Below the pieces are notes generated by a model. It searched no databases and was not told where the DNA came from. It saw nothing but the letters and a program-made list of their open reading frames with translations. Source: Bacteroidota bacterium (GTDB lineage Bacteria; Bacteroidota; Bacteroidia; B-17B0; Aurantibacillaceae). From it: 57,172 nucleotides of DNA. Made by a program: the position numbers and the translations under genes. Shown in pieces: positions 29,376-38,588 of the stretch. Position 1 is the first letter of the stretch. Each line of letters opens with the position of its first letter. The DNA is taken from positions 1 through 57,172 of the forward strand of contig JADJDM010000030.1 of assembly GCA_016702705.1 (NCBI GenBank). The letters run 5' to 3'.

Positions 29376-31841
29376 ATGCCATTTAATTTACAAGAAATAC
29401 AGCGAATTGTGGGAGCTCAGCCAATTGCGGAGGAGGTTTACAAGCACATTCGTTATATCTGTATTGATAGCCGCAGCGCTGTTAATGATCAAACACTTTT
29501 TATTGCAATAAAAGGGGTTAGGAATAATGGGCACAATTACATTACAGATGTTTATGAAAGAGGTTGCAGAAGTTTCTTAATTACGGAAAAAGTAGATGTA
29601 AGTAAATATCCTGGGGCAACTTTTTTGCTTGTGGAAGATTCTATTTTGGCCTTACAACAATTAGCAACTAGCAATCGTAAACAATTTACCTATCCAATTA
29701 TTGGTGTTACTGGAAGCAATGGCAAAACCATTGTAAAAGAATGGCTCTCTTTTTTATTAGGAGATTCTTTTTCTGTTTGCAAAAATCCTAAGAGTTACAA
29801 CTCGCAAGTAGGAGTTCCTTTGAGTGTTTGGCAATTAACAGATAAACATAATCTTGGAATTTTTGAAGCTGGTATTTCTCAGCCAGGTGAAATGGAAAAA
29901 ATTCGTGCTATCATAAATCCTGATATTGCTATCCTTACCAATATTGGCCAAGCACACGACGAGAATTTTACTGGCAACGAACAAAAGATTTATGAGAAAA
30001 TAAGTCTGTTCCAAAACGCTAAGAAAATTTTGTATTGCAATGATCATCCCATTGCAGATAATATTATTAAAAACACCATTGCACCAATTGTAAAACGTTA
30101 CACTTGGTCGAGAAGAAATAATTCTACTTTATTAATTACTAAAACCGAGCAAACAAAATCGGAAACGATTATTGAAGGTTTGGTCAATAATGAAAGACAA
30201 CGCATCACTATTCCTTTTAAAGATAGTGCTTCTATTGAAAATGCGATTACTTGTTGGCTTACCTTAATTGCGCTTGAGAAAAACGATGAATTACATCGTA
30301 ACAAATTCCTCTTTTTGCAATCGGTTGAAATGCGTTTAGAATTAAAACAAGGAATTAATAATTGTACAATTATAAACGACAGTTATAATTCAGATTTAGG
30401 TTCATTATCAATTGCGATTGATTATTTAAATCAGCAACATCGCAATAGCAAAAAAACAATTATCCTTTCTGACATTTTACAAAGCGGAAAACAAAAGGAG
30501 CAATTGTATAAAGAGGTTGCTCACATGCTTTCAAATAAAGGTGTTCAGCGCATTATTGGAGTGGGAGAGGAGATAAGTTCGCAAGCAGATTCGTTTAATA
30601 ATATTGAAAAGGTGTTTTTCAAAAACACTCAAGCTTTTATTTCTGGTTTCAGAAATTTAGATTTTTATAATGAATCTATATTACTAAAAGCAGCACGTAG
30701 CTTTGAATTTGAGAAGATTAATTCTTTATTACAAAATAAAAGTCACGATACACAATTAGTCATTAATCTAAATAATTTAATTTCCAATGTAAACCATTAC
30801 CGCGGTTTATTAAATGAGGGAACTAAAATTATGGCAATGGTTAAGGCACAATCATACGGAAGCGGCAGCTTTGAAATTGCTTCTCTATTGCAATATCATC
30901 GCGTAAATTATTTAGCGGTTGCTTACGCCGATGAAGGTGTTGAATTGCGTAAAGCAGGAATATCATTGCCAATTATGGTGATGAGTCCCGAGAAAGAAAG
31001 TTTTGATAGTATGTTGGTGTACCAATTAGAGCCTGAGATTTATTCGTTTAACGTACTAAAACAATTTGCAAAAGCAGCCGCAGAATTTGGTTCCAAGGAA
31101 ATTAAAATACATTTAAAAGTTGATACTGGTATGCATCGTCTAGGTTTTTTACCTAACGAAATAAATGCTATGTTAACCGAATTAAAATCTTATCCATATT
31201 TAAAAGTTGCCTCTGTTTTCTCGCATTTATCAGCAAGCGATAATCCTCAATTTGATTCGTTCACGCAAGCACAAATAGATTTGTTTAGAACTTCATGCGA
31301 TAAGATAGAAAAAGAACTTGGATATAAATTCATTAAGCATATATGCAACTCTGGCGCTATATCGCGCTTCAAACAAGCACATTTTGATATGGTGCGTTTA
31401 GGCATTGGAATGTATGGCATGGGAGTAGATGAAGCGGAAGAAAAGAAACTAGTGCCTGTGTGTACTTTAAAAACATCAATTTCCCAAATTAAAACAATTC
31501 TTCCGGGAGAAACCGTAAGTTATAATCGCAGCGGGGCAATTACCAAAGAAACAAAAATCGCTATCATTCCAATTGGTTATGCTGATGGCTTTAATCGTAA
31601 ACTAAGCAACGGAAACGGTTGTGTGTGGATACAAGATAAACCCGCAAAAGTTATAGGCTCGGTATGCATGGATATGTGTATGGTAGATGTTACCGACATT
31701 GATGCTTTTGAAGGCGAGGAAGTAATTATATTTGATGATACCAATAAAATAAAAGAAATGGCCGCTGCTATTGGAACTATTTCTTATGAGGTACTTACTT
31801 CTATATCTACAAGGGTAAAAAAAGTGTATACTCAAGAATAG
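29376..31841 (+). CDS. murF-alr: Bifunctional MurF ligase - alanine racemase fusion
   Basis: 821 residues from MPFNLQEIQ (29376); the frame's first codon at 29331 adds 15 unlikely residues. The N-terminal half is a Mur ligase (adds D-Ala-D-Ala to UDP-MurNAc-tripeptide), with ATP loop GVTGSNGKTIVKEW at about 110-123. The C-terminal half is a PLP-dependent alanine racemase: Lys490 in MAMVKAQSYGSG, and VSYNRSG holding the second catalytic Tyr. Such fusions are known in Bacteroidota and couple D-Ala supply to ligation. In the ATP loop the usual GKTT is GKTI, and it is not clear that the MurF half is fully active. Confidence 0.93.
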   Translation: MPFNLQEIQRIVGAQPIAEEVYKHIRYICIDSRSAVNDQTLFIAIKGVRNNGHNYITDVYERGCRSFLITEKVDVSKYPGATFLLVEDSILALQQLATSNRKQFTYPIIGVTGSNGKTIVKEWLSFLLGDSFSVCKNPKSYNSQVGVPLSVWQLTDKHNLGIFEAGISQPGEMEKIRAIINPDIAILTNIGQAHDENFTGNEQKIYEKISLFQNAKKILYCNDHPIADNIIKNTIAPIVKRYTWSRRNNSTLLITKTEQTKSETIIEGLVNNERQRITIPFKDSASIENAITCWLTLIALEKNDELHRNKFLFLQSVEMRLELKQGINNCTIINDSYNSDLGSLSIAIDYLNQQHRNSKKTIILSDILQSGKQKEQLYKEVAHMLSNKGVQRIIGVGEEISSQADSFNNIEKVFFKNTQAFISGFRNLDFYNESILLKAARSFEFEKINSLLQNKSHDTQLVINLNNLISNVNHYRGLLNEGTKIMAMVKAQSYGSGSFEIASLLQYHRVNYLAVAYADEGVELRKAGISLPIMVMSPEKESFDSMLVYQLEPEIYSFNVLKQFAKAAAEFGSKEIKIHLKVDTGMHRLGFLPNEINAMLTELKSYPYLKVASVFSHLSASDNPQFDSFTQAQIDLFRTSCDKIEKELGYKFIKHICNSGAISRFKQAHFDMVRLGIGMYGMGVDEAEEKKLVPVCTLKTSISQIKTILPGETVSYNRSGAITKETKIAIIPIGYADGFNRKLSNGNGCVWIQDKPAKVIGSVCMDMCMVDVTDIDAFEGEEVIIFDDTNKIKEMAAAIGTISYEVLTSISTRVKKVYTQE

Positions 31842-31853
31842 GTCCGTTGATTT

Positions 31854-32018
31854 TGATTACGAATTTTGTACGAATATACTAATACTACGAATAGTTACTA
31901 ATGCAATCCATTCGTATTAATTAGTACCCATTCGTATATTCGTAAGAGATTGGTAATCCTGAGTCCAATTCGTACTAATTCGTACCCATTCGTGTATTCG
32001 TAAACCGATTCGTAATTA
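31854..32018. repeat. Intergenic ACGAAT/ATTCGT repeat, locus D (inverted pair plus a third unit)
   Basis: The best copy. Left arm 31855-31903 and right arm 31909-31958 are imperfect inverted repeats of 49 and 50 bp around a 5-nt loop, starting GATTAC and ending GTAATC. A third reverse unit (31963-32014) follows and runs up to the stop codon of the EnvC-like gene. ATTCGT/ACGAAT words recur every 8-12 bp. Confidence 0.8.
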
Positions 32019-33389
32019 CCTATACAACCAATCTTCAGGATTCAAGATCTTTTGGCCTTTCCAAATTTGTAAGTTCATTACGGTTTTATCTTCATCATCG
32101 TTAAATGATACAGAGCCTATTGTTTGTTTACTTGTAATTTTATCACCTGTTTTTACAGTTACTTCTTCAAGGTTGGTATAAACACTTAAGTATTCACCAT
32201 GACGAATAATAACAACTCTACCTGAGCCAGGAACATTTACAACACCTGTTACTTCACCACCAAACAAAGCACGACAAGAGGCACCTTTTGTTGTGGAAAT
32301 ATCAACGCCTTTATTGTCAACTATAAATCCTTTAATACTTGGGTGCTCGTGCGGACCAAAACCATCGGTAATAACACCTTTAGTTACAGGCCAAGGTAAT
32401 TTACCTTTATTAGAAGCAAAGTCGGCAGAGAGCTCTTCGGCTTCTTTGGTGAGCTCAAGTACAACGGGTTTATTTTCTGTGCTTTTTGGATCATCTTTAA
32501 CTGCAACATCGGTTTTAGGATTGGTAGTTGTTTTTGGGTTTTTAGGATTCTTAGCGTTTTTAGCTTTCTCTTTTTCGTCTTTTTTTCTTTTTACTTCTGC
32601 AAGCCTTGCTTTTTCAGCTTCTTGTTGCTTACGAATTTCATCTTGAATTAATTTTTTAATTGCTGCATTTAATGCTTCGCTATCTCTTTTCTTTTGATCT
32701 AATTCGTCTTTTAATTGTTTTTCTTTGTCTTGCAATTGAACCAATACACCTTCTTGTTCGGTTTTTTCTTTTGCTAAATTTAGTTTTTCTTGCTCTTCAC
32801 CAGTTAAGAGTTGTTTTTTCTCGTTCTTTTTGCTCTCAAGCTCAACGATTTTTTCTGAGATTTGTATTTGAGTTTTTGTAATAGCTTCAGCTTGTTTTTT
32901 GCGGTATTCGTTGTATTGCTGAATATACTTTAATCGTTGAAAAGCCTGATTAAAATCGCCTGCGGCAAAAATAAACATGAGTTTGTTGTATGAATCTTTA
33001 TTACGGTATCCATAATAAATCATACGTGCATATTCTGTTTTTAATTTGGTAAGATTTGCATTTAAATCAGTAACTTCTTTTTGATTGCTGTTGATTTGAT
33101 TGTTAATTAAACGAATTTCAGAACTTATAGTTGAAATTAATTCTTCTCGAACTTTTAATTTGGTGTTAAGCATTGCTACCTGATTCATCGAAAGTTTTTT
33201 GCTTGTTTTTGTTTCGTGCAATAACTCATTGATGGTGTTGATTTCAGCTTTCAACTTCGATTTTTTATTTTCTAATTCTTTTTTGTTTTGCTTTCCGCCT
33301 TGTGCCAATAGCATTACAGGACTTATGAAAATAAATCCAAACACCAATAGGCGAGCAAGTTTATTTTTTATTAATCTGTATTGGCTCAT
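32016..33389 (-). CDS. EnvC-like murein hydrolase activator (coiled coil plus degenerate M23/LytM domain)
   Basis: 457 residues: signal peptide (VFGFIFISPVMLLAQ), a long coiled coil rich in Lys/Glu (about 35-265), a linker with NPKNPKTTTNPK, then a LytM domain (about 345-457). At the usual first zinc ligand the motif reads NKGVDI instead of HxGxD, and the later HxH reads YTNL, so zinc ligands are missing. That fits an EnvC/NlpD-type activator of amidases at division rather than an active peptidase. Its start overlaps the 3' end of the DUF4292 gene by 29 bp, so they are in one operon. Confidence 0.85.
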   Translation of the reverse strand: MSQYRLIKNKLARLLVFGFIFISPVMLLAQGGKQNKKELENKKSKLKAEINTINELLHETKTSKKLSMNQVAMLNTKLKVREELISTISSEIRLINNQINSNQKEVTDLNANLTKLKTEYARMIYYGYRNKDSYNKLMFIFAAGDFNQAFQRLKYIQQYNEYRKKQAEAITKTQIQISEKIVELESKKNEKKQLLTGEEQEKLNLAKEKTEQEGVLVQLQDKEKQLKDELDQKKRDSEALNAAIKKLIQDEIRKQQEAEKARLAEVKRKKDEKEKAKNAKNPKNPKTTTNPKTDVAVKDDPKSTENKPVVLELTKEAEELSADFASNKGKLPWPVTKGVITDGFGPHEHPSIKGFIVDNKGVDISTTKGASCRALFGGEVTGVVNVPGSGRVVIIRHGEYLSVYTNLEEVTVKTGDKITSKQTIGSVSFNDDEDKTVMNLQIWKGQKILNPEDWLYR

Positions 33390-34248
33390 AGCTGGCCGGA
33401 ATTTTAAATGGAAAGGTTTGAACCTCGTTTAGTATTATTCTTGAATAACGTATTTCTGCCTTAATTATTTTCTCAGCTGTAATACTGTAAGTAAGTTTAA
33501 AAGGGGCTAAAAAATTATCTACGGGTTTAAAGTCTTCGTAACAAGCATTAAACTTACGTTTGGTTTTTACATCTTCAAATTCTAACATTACTATTTTATA
33601 CGAATCTGGATTTAACCACATAGTTTGATAATTCTCATCTGGCTGAATGGCGCCTTGATTGATCTTTCTAGCGGTTTTCTTTTTTACAGTACTTAAAAAA
33701 TAGTTGCAATTAACTTTGTCTTTTCCAGGTTTTAGTTTTTCGTCATCATCATAAAAGGCAGCGCTATTTCCAAACAATAAAGCTTGTATCATATCATAAT
33801 CCAAGTCAGCTTGAAGTAGTTCGTTGATATATGAAAAATCTCCAACAAAATATTTTTTCTCTGTTAAACCTAAAGTAATCTTTACCGAATCTTTTGTAAT
33901 TAATGCCCGTGCAGCATCAATACCTAGTTTCGAAATCGACATCCAAATTACACTGTCTTTTCTGCAACGTACACTTACATTAAATGAGTGGTCTTCATTA
34001 TCTAAAGTAAGTTCGCAATTAAATTTAGCTGAAGCATAAGTAAAATCCAACTCTTTTTCTTTCATGTGTTTCGCTAACACTTTACCACTTTTAAAATCGA
34101 GTTTACATTTATCTGATATAGTACTATCAACAGCAACAACAACAGGTGTTTCAGTAGCTTTTGCTTTCTTTTTGCTTTTACATGAAAACGCAAAAGTACT
34201 AACGCAAATAAGTAGTATGAATATTTTAGTAAACGAATCCTTATTCAT
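33361..34248 (-). CDS. DUF4292 family lipoprotein
   Basis: 295 residues with lipobox AFSCKSKKK at about 20-28. The body matches the DUF4292 pattern I know from Bacteroidota: CRKDSVIWMSISKLGIDAARALITKDSVKI, then LLQADLDYDMIQALLFGN. Its fold is thought to resemble LolA/LolB-like lipoprotein carriers, but this is not shown here. It lies between the EnvC-like gene (29 bp overlap) and the TPR lipoprotein (8 bp overlap), a conserved envelope cluster. Confidence 0.8.
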   Translation of the reverse strand: MNKDSFTKIFILLICVSTFAFSCKSKKKAKATETPVVVAVDSTISDKCKLDFKSGKVLAKHMKEKELDFTYASAKFNCELTLDNEDHSFNVSVRCRKDSVIWMSISKLGIDAARALITKDSVKITLGLTEKKYFVGDFSYINELLQADLDYDMIQALLFGNSAAFYDDDEKLKPGKDKVNCNYFLSTVKKKTARKINQGAIQPDENYQTMWLNPDSYKIVMLEFEDVKTKRKFNACYEDFKPVDNFLAPFKLTYSITAEKIIKAEIRYSRIILNEVQTFPFKIPASYEPIQINKK

Positions 34249-35980
34249 ATAATTTTCCTTCCAATATTTTTTTGTTTAGCAAATCGGAGTTGCCTCCTTT
34301 TTCTTTTGCTTTTTTCCAATATTCGTAAGCGCCTTTTTCATCATTTAATTTAAAAAGCACATCTCCATAATGTTCTAAAATGGCAGCTCTGTTATCACCA
34401 CCTTTTGGTAAAGCTTTATCTAACCAAGTTTTTGCATCGGCATATTTTCCTTGTTGGTAAAGTATCCAAGCATACGTGTCCATATACGAAACACTTCCAG
34501 GTTGTAACTCAATAGTGCGAGCAGATAGCTTTGCAGCTTTTTCTAATTTTTCTTTTCTAATGGATAAATAATAAGCATAATTATTCATCACCATTGGGTC
34601 ATTTGGGTCAATAGCTAAAGCATCATCAAAAGCCTTGTCCGATTTTTCATATTGTTTGTCTGCATTATAAGTTTCGGCTAGGTAGGTCAAAAACTGTAAT
34701 TGCAAAGGAACATTTTCATAAACAAATTCTTGTCCATCAACAAAGGATTGAATTGCCTTTTTATAATCCTTCAATTTTAAATTTGCTAAACCATTAAAAA
34801 AATAAGGGTTAGGCATATTTGGAAAAAAGTCAATTGCTTCAGCGCTATGTTTCTCTAAGGATGTAAAATCGTTCATGTCGGTTTCACACAGCATTAACTG
34901 ACTCCAAATGGCATACCTGCTTTTATCAAATTCCAGTACTTTTTCAAACGATGCTTTTGCTTCGGGTAATTTTTTATCTCTGTATAAAAAATCACCATTT
35001 ACTGCCCATGCTTTCGGGTCTTTAGGATGAACTTTTAATAATACATCCAGTAATTCGTAAGCTTTTGGTTTATAGTTTGGAAACATTTCTGTCATATCAT
35101 AATACGACACCATAATTTTCATTTTATTATCAATATCTAAATCTTCGCTAGCGAAGGCAATTTTTACTTCAGTAAAAAATAAAGAATCCTTTTTTTGTTG
35201 GCGATAATAATCAGCAAGAGCCAAATGAATGTATGGATTGTTAGGGTCAGTCTTTAAAACATCTTGGTAAGTGGTAAAAGCTTTTTCTGGTTGCCCCGTT
35301 TCCTGATAAATTTCAGCTAAGTATGTATAGTATTGTGGTTGATTTGGAAAATCCTTTATGAGTAGTTTTATTTCTCTTTCGGCTTCATCATATTTCCGCA
35401 GTTGCTTAAGAAGTGTAATTTTTCTTAACGCAATATCTTCATCTCTGCCAAATTTTGATTCAATATCGCTATAGGCTTTAATCGCTTTATCTGGTTTGTT
35501 GGCAAACATAGCTTCTTGAGCCATGCCTTCATAATATTCAGGTTTATTTGGCGAAGTTTTAATTAGTTTTTCGTAAGCAGCAAGTGCATCAGCATATTGC
35601 CTTTTATTATGCAAACAATCAATATAAAGTAATTGAAACCATTCGTTTTTCGGGTCGCCAATGGCAGCTTCTTTAGCAAACTTTAATGCTTCATCATTAA
35701 AACCTGTGAAACGATAAATGTTTGCCATTTCATATTTTACAACAGCACTTGTAGGGTCATACTTCAAACACTCACGAAATTGATTGAGTGCTAACTCGGA
35801 ATTGCCCAACATTTTCTCTTTACAAGCATTGTAAAAAGTACTTTGAAAACGAACTTTGTCTTCGTTAGAGCCAGTATTTTTGGTGTTTGATGTGCTGGCG
35901 GCCTGCTTAGGTTTACACGAAAAAAAACAGCATAACAGTATTACTGCTATGCTGAATGTATATGTTTGTTTTTTATTCAT
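34241..35980 (-). CDS. TPR-repeat lipoprotein
   Basis: 579 residues. Lipobox LLCCFFSCKPKQ near 16-27, then about 14 tetratricopeptide repeats to the end, for example NKPDKAIKAYSDIESKFG, KLPEAKASFEKVLEFD and KQYEKSDKAFDDALAIDPND. Such a scaffold probably binds envelope proteins on the periplasmic or outer-membrane side. First gene of the cluster with DUF4292 and EnvC-like genes, with an 8 bp overlap. Confidence 0.85.
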   Translation of the reverse strand: MNKKQTYTFSIAVILLCCFFSCKPKQAASTSNTKNTGSNEDKVRFQSTFYNACKEKMLGNSELALNQFRECLKYDPTSAVVKYEMANIYRFTGFNDEALKFAKEAAIGDPKNEWFQLLYIDCLHNKRQYADALAAYEKLIKTSPNKPEYYEGMAQEAMFANKPDKAIKAYSDIESKFGRDEDIALRKITLLKQLRKYDEAEREIKLLIKDFPNQPQYYTYLAEIYQETGQPEKAFTTYQDVLKTDPNNPYIHLALADYYRQQKKDSLFFTEVKIAFASEDLDIDNKMKIMVSYYDMTEMFPNYKPKAYELLDVLLKVHPKDPKAWAVNGDFLYRDKKLPEAKASFEKVLEFDKSRYAIWSQLMLCETDMNDFTSLEKHSAEAIDFFPNMPNPYFFNGLANLKLKDYKKAIQSFVDGQEFVYENVPLQLQFLTYLAETYNADKQYEKSDKAFDDALAIDPNDPMVMNNYAYYLSIRKEKLEKAAKLSARTIELQPGSVSYMDTYAWILYQQGKYADAKTWLDKALPKGGDNRAAILEHYGDVLFKLNDEKGAYEYWKKAKEKGGNSDLLNKKILEGKLYE

Positions 35981-36015
35981 GTTGTTGCCATGCTAGGCAA
36001 CAAATGCCTTTGCAA

Positions 36016-37023
36016 TTAAGCGTATATGTTGTAGTCGCCAACGCTCAGGTCTAAAGACTTGCCTTTAACCTCTGCATGGTTTCCTACCATTGAATTAACA
36101 ATATTAGCCGAAATCAGCTTAGCATTTGTTTGTACTATTGAGTTTCTGATAACAGAGTTTTCAACAATTGTACCCTTTCCTAAGGTTACGTGCGGACCAA
36201 CGATTGAGTTAACAATTTTTACGTTTTCGCCCAAATAGCAAGGCTCTATAACTATCGAATTTTCAAGTGTTACATTGTTACCTCTTAATTCTTTTTTTCC
36301 TTTGTCAAACTCTAAAACACGTTGGTTAGTATACACAGTAGCATCTTTGTTTCCGCAATCTAACCACTCAGTAACTTTACCTGGAACGAATTTAGTTCCT
36401 TTTTGTTTCATGTTTTCTAAGGCGTTCGTTAGTTGAAACTCGCCTTTTTCTTTAATATCGTTGTCAAGTAGGTATTTTAACTCGCTTTTCAGGTAGTCGC
36501 CGTCCTTAAAGTAGTAAATGCCAATAATTGCTAAATCACTCACAAATTCAACTGGCTTCTCTACAAAGTCGGTTATTTCACCTGCCCCGTTTAGTTTAAC
36601 CACACCAAACTGACGAGGATCTTCTATTTGCTGAACCCAAATAACACCTTCTTGATTGGTGTCCATTGTAAAATCTGCTTTAAACAAGGTATCAGCAAAA
36701 GCAACAACTGTTTTACCAGTAATTGATTTCTCTGCACACATAATAGCATGTGCTGTGCCTAAAGCTTCTTCTTGATAATAGATAGTTCCTTTAGCACCTT
36801 CTTGTTTTGCGATGTCAATAAGATTAGCTTCTACTTCTTTGCCAAATGTTGGCCCAATAATAAATGCAATTTCATCTACTTTCTCGCCACAAACTTTAGT
36901 AATATCTTCAACTAAACGTTGTACAATTGGTTTGCCACCAACTGGTATTAAGGGTTTAGGAACTGTTAATGTGTGAGGGCGCATACGCTTGCCCATACCT
37001 GTTATTGGAATTATTATTTTCAT
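36016..37023 (-). CDS. Sugar nucleotidyltransferase with left-handed beta-helix tail
   Basis: 335 residues. N-terminal nucleotide-binding motif ITGMGKRMRPHTLTVPKPLIPVGGKP and GTAHAIMCAEK are typical of glucose-1-phosphate thymidylyl/uridylyl transferases. The last 80 residues contain hexapeptide-like repeats (IVGPHVTLGKGTIVENSVIR). It activates a sugar phosphate for glycan synthesis; the exact nucleotide and sugar are not determinable. It is on the same strand as the TPR/DUF4292/EnvC cluster, 35 bp upstream. Confidence 0.88.
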   Translation of the reverse strand: MKIIIPITGMGKRMRPHTLTVPKPLIPVGGKPIVQRLVEDITKVCGEKVDEIAFIIGPTFGKEVEANLIDIAKQEGAKGTIYYQEEALGTAHAIMCAEKSITGKTVVAFADTLFKADFTMDTNQEGVIWVQQIEDPRQFGVVKLNGAGEITDFVEKPVEFVSDLAIIGIYYFKDGDYLKSELKYLLDNDIKEKGEFQLTNALENMKQKGTKFVPGKVTEWLDCGNKDATVYTNQRVLEFDKGKKELRGNNVTLENSIVIEPCYLGENVKIVNSIVGPHVTLGKGTIVENSVIRNSIVQTNAKLISANIVNSMVGNHAEVKGKSLDLSVGDYNIYA

Positions 37024-37088
37024 ATCTTAAAAATGTGAGTACGAATATAAGCAAAAGCAAATAATCCTAAAGCAAAACACTACATTAT

Positions 37089-37520
37089 TTAATCGTTAAC
37101 GGGATAGCTTTGAATGTGAGTTCCGTTATTTTTCTGCACATCATTTATACTATCATTTGGCTCGGCTAGTTCATATTTTTTCTCATCGGATAAATTAATA
37201 TTTACTACAACAGGAGGCGGCGTTGGAGAAGTCATCCAAATACCATTGTTTGCGTAAACGTAATAATTGTTACGGTTGTCCCAATAAAAATTGTAACGTG
37301 GGAAAAACACCCAACGACGATGAAAAGCTAAGTTAGGCCCCCAATGTGGATGATAAACATGTCTTCTGTGTCGGTAAACTTTACCGCCACCTTTGTGAAC
37401 TACTACCACTTTTTTGTTTGCATGATGGTGGTGATGTCCTTTTTTTTGTGCTAAAGAGGAGTTTGTTTGTAGAATAAACACTAACAGTGTAATTATTCCA
37501 AGTTTTATAAATGCTTTCAT
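37089..37520 (-). CDS. Secreted His/Tyr-rich small protein, function unknown
   Basis: 143 residues from MKAFIKLGI (37520), a signal peptide ending NSSLAQ. A HHHHH run follows the cleavage site, then a region with many His, Trp and Tyr (YRHRRHVYHPHWGPNLAFHR, FPRYNFYWDNRNNYYVY) and a proline stretch. Similar unnamed proteins are common in Bacteroidota. The His cluster could bind metal, but no family function is known to me. Confidence 0.65.
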   Translation of the reverse strand: MKAFIKLGIITLLVFILQTNSSLAQKKGHHHHHANKKVVVVHKGGGKVYRHRRHVYHPHWGPNLAFHRRWVFFPRYNFYWDNRNNYYVYANNGIWMTSPTPPPVVVNINLSDEKKYELAEPNDSINDVQKNNGTHIQSYPVND

Positions 37521-37575
37521 GTTCATGTTTTTCTTTTTGACTCCAAAAAAACATGAAGGTTTAATTTGAAAGAAA

Positions 37576-38487
37576 TTATTCTCCTTTAGTAAGAGATTTA
37601 AAGATGTCTTCCAACTTGTTTTCTGCTTTTTGAAGTGAAAGAATACTTAGATTATTTTTAACCGCGTAATCAAAAAGTGATTTACGTAAATCAACATCTG
37701 TTGCGCCCATCACCACCCAAACTTTGCCTTCGGTGTTTTTTGCTTCTTTAACTCCTACAATGTTTTTAATAGCTGTGCGACTTGCTTCCCCATCAAACTC
37801 GACAATTACCGCTTGCTGTTCAACTTCTTTTTGTTTTAATTTATTTGTTGTGTCGTTTGCAACAATTTCTCCGTGATTAATAATAATTACTTTATCACAC
37901 ACTGCCTCTACTTCTTGCATAATATGTGTGCTAAGCATTACAGTTTTTTCTTTGCCAATATTTTTAATTAAACCTCTAATTTCTTCTAATTGGTTAGGGT
38001 CTAATCCTGTTGTTGGCTCATCTAATATTAACACTTTTGGATCGTGTATCATTGCTTGTGCAAGGCCTACACGCTGGCGGTAACCTTTTGATAATGCACC
38101 AATTTTTTTATTTTGTTCTATTTGTAATCCTGTAAGTTCAACCATGTGTTTCACACGTGCACGAATGCCTTCAACTTTATGCAAGCCGCCAATAAACTCT
38201 AAATATTCCTTTACATACATATCTAAATACAAAGGATTGTGCTCGGGTAAATACCCAACTTGCTTGCGAACCAATAAGGATTGAGTTTCTACATCAAAGC
38301 CGCAAACACTTGCCTTGCCAGATGTTTGAGGAATAAAGCAAGTAAGAATTTTCATCATGGTTGATTTACCTGCCCCGTTTGGACCAAGAAAACCAACAAT
38401 TTCTCCTGCACCTACTTCAAAACTAACATCGTTTAATGCTTTTTGTTCGCCGTAAATTTTAGTAATATTTTCTACTTTAATTGACAT
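37576..38487 (-). CDS. gldA: ABC transporter ATP-binding protein, GldA-like
   Basis: 303 residues. Walker A GPNGAGKST at 35-43, signature LSKGYRQRVGLAQA near 136, Walker B VLILDEPTTGLDPN, and H-loop STHIM. The C-terminal extension of about 80 residues (VIVEFDGEASRTAIKNIVGV, NKLEDIFKSLTKGE) is as in GldA, the ATPase of the GldAFG transporter needed for gliding in Flavobacterium. The permease genes gldFG are not adjacent, so a general NatA/CcmA-type exporter role remains possible. Confidence 0.8.
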   Translation of the reverse strand: MSIKVENITKIYGEQKALNDVSFEVGAGEIVGFLGPNGAGKSTMMKILTCFIPQTSGKASVCGFDVETQSLLVRKQVGYLPEHNPLYLDMYVKEYLEFIGGLHKVEGIRARVKHMVELTGLQIEQNKKIGALSKGYRQRVGLAQAMIHDPKVLILDEPTTGLDPNQLEEIRGLIKNIGKEKTVMLSTHIMQEVEAVCDKVIIINHGEIVANDTTNKLKQKEVEQQAVIVEFDGEASRTAIKNIVGVKEAKNTEGKVWVVMGATDVDLRKSLFDYAVKNNLSILSLQKAENKLEDIFKSLTKGE

Positions 38488-38588
38488 GATTTATTCTACT
38501 TATTTGGTAAAGGTAATAATTTTGATGGTGAATGGAGTTTCATAAATCCAAATTTTGTTTAATTTAGTAAGATTATTAATCTATCTAT

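Noticed and set aside
32293..32881. Plus-strand ORFs with long Ser/Leu/Phe-rich translations
   Set aside because: They are antisense to the Lys/Glu-rich coiled coil and Pro/Lys linker of the EnvC-like gene.
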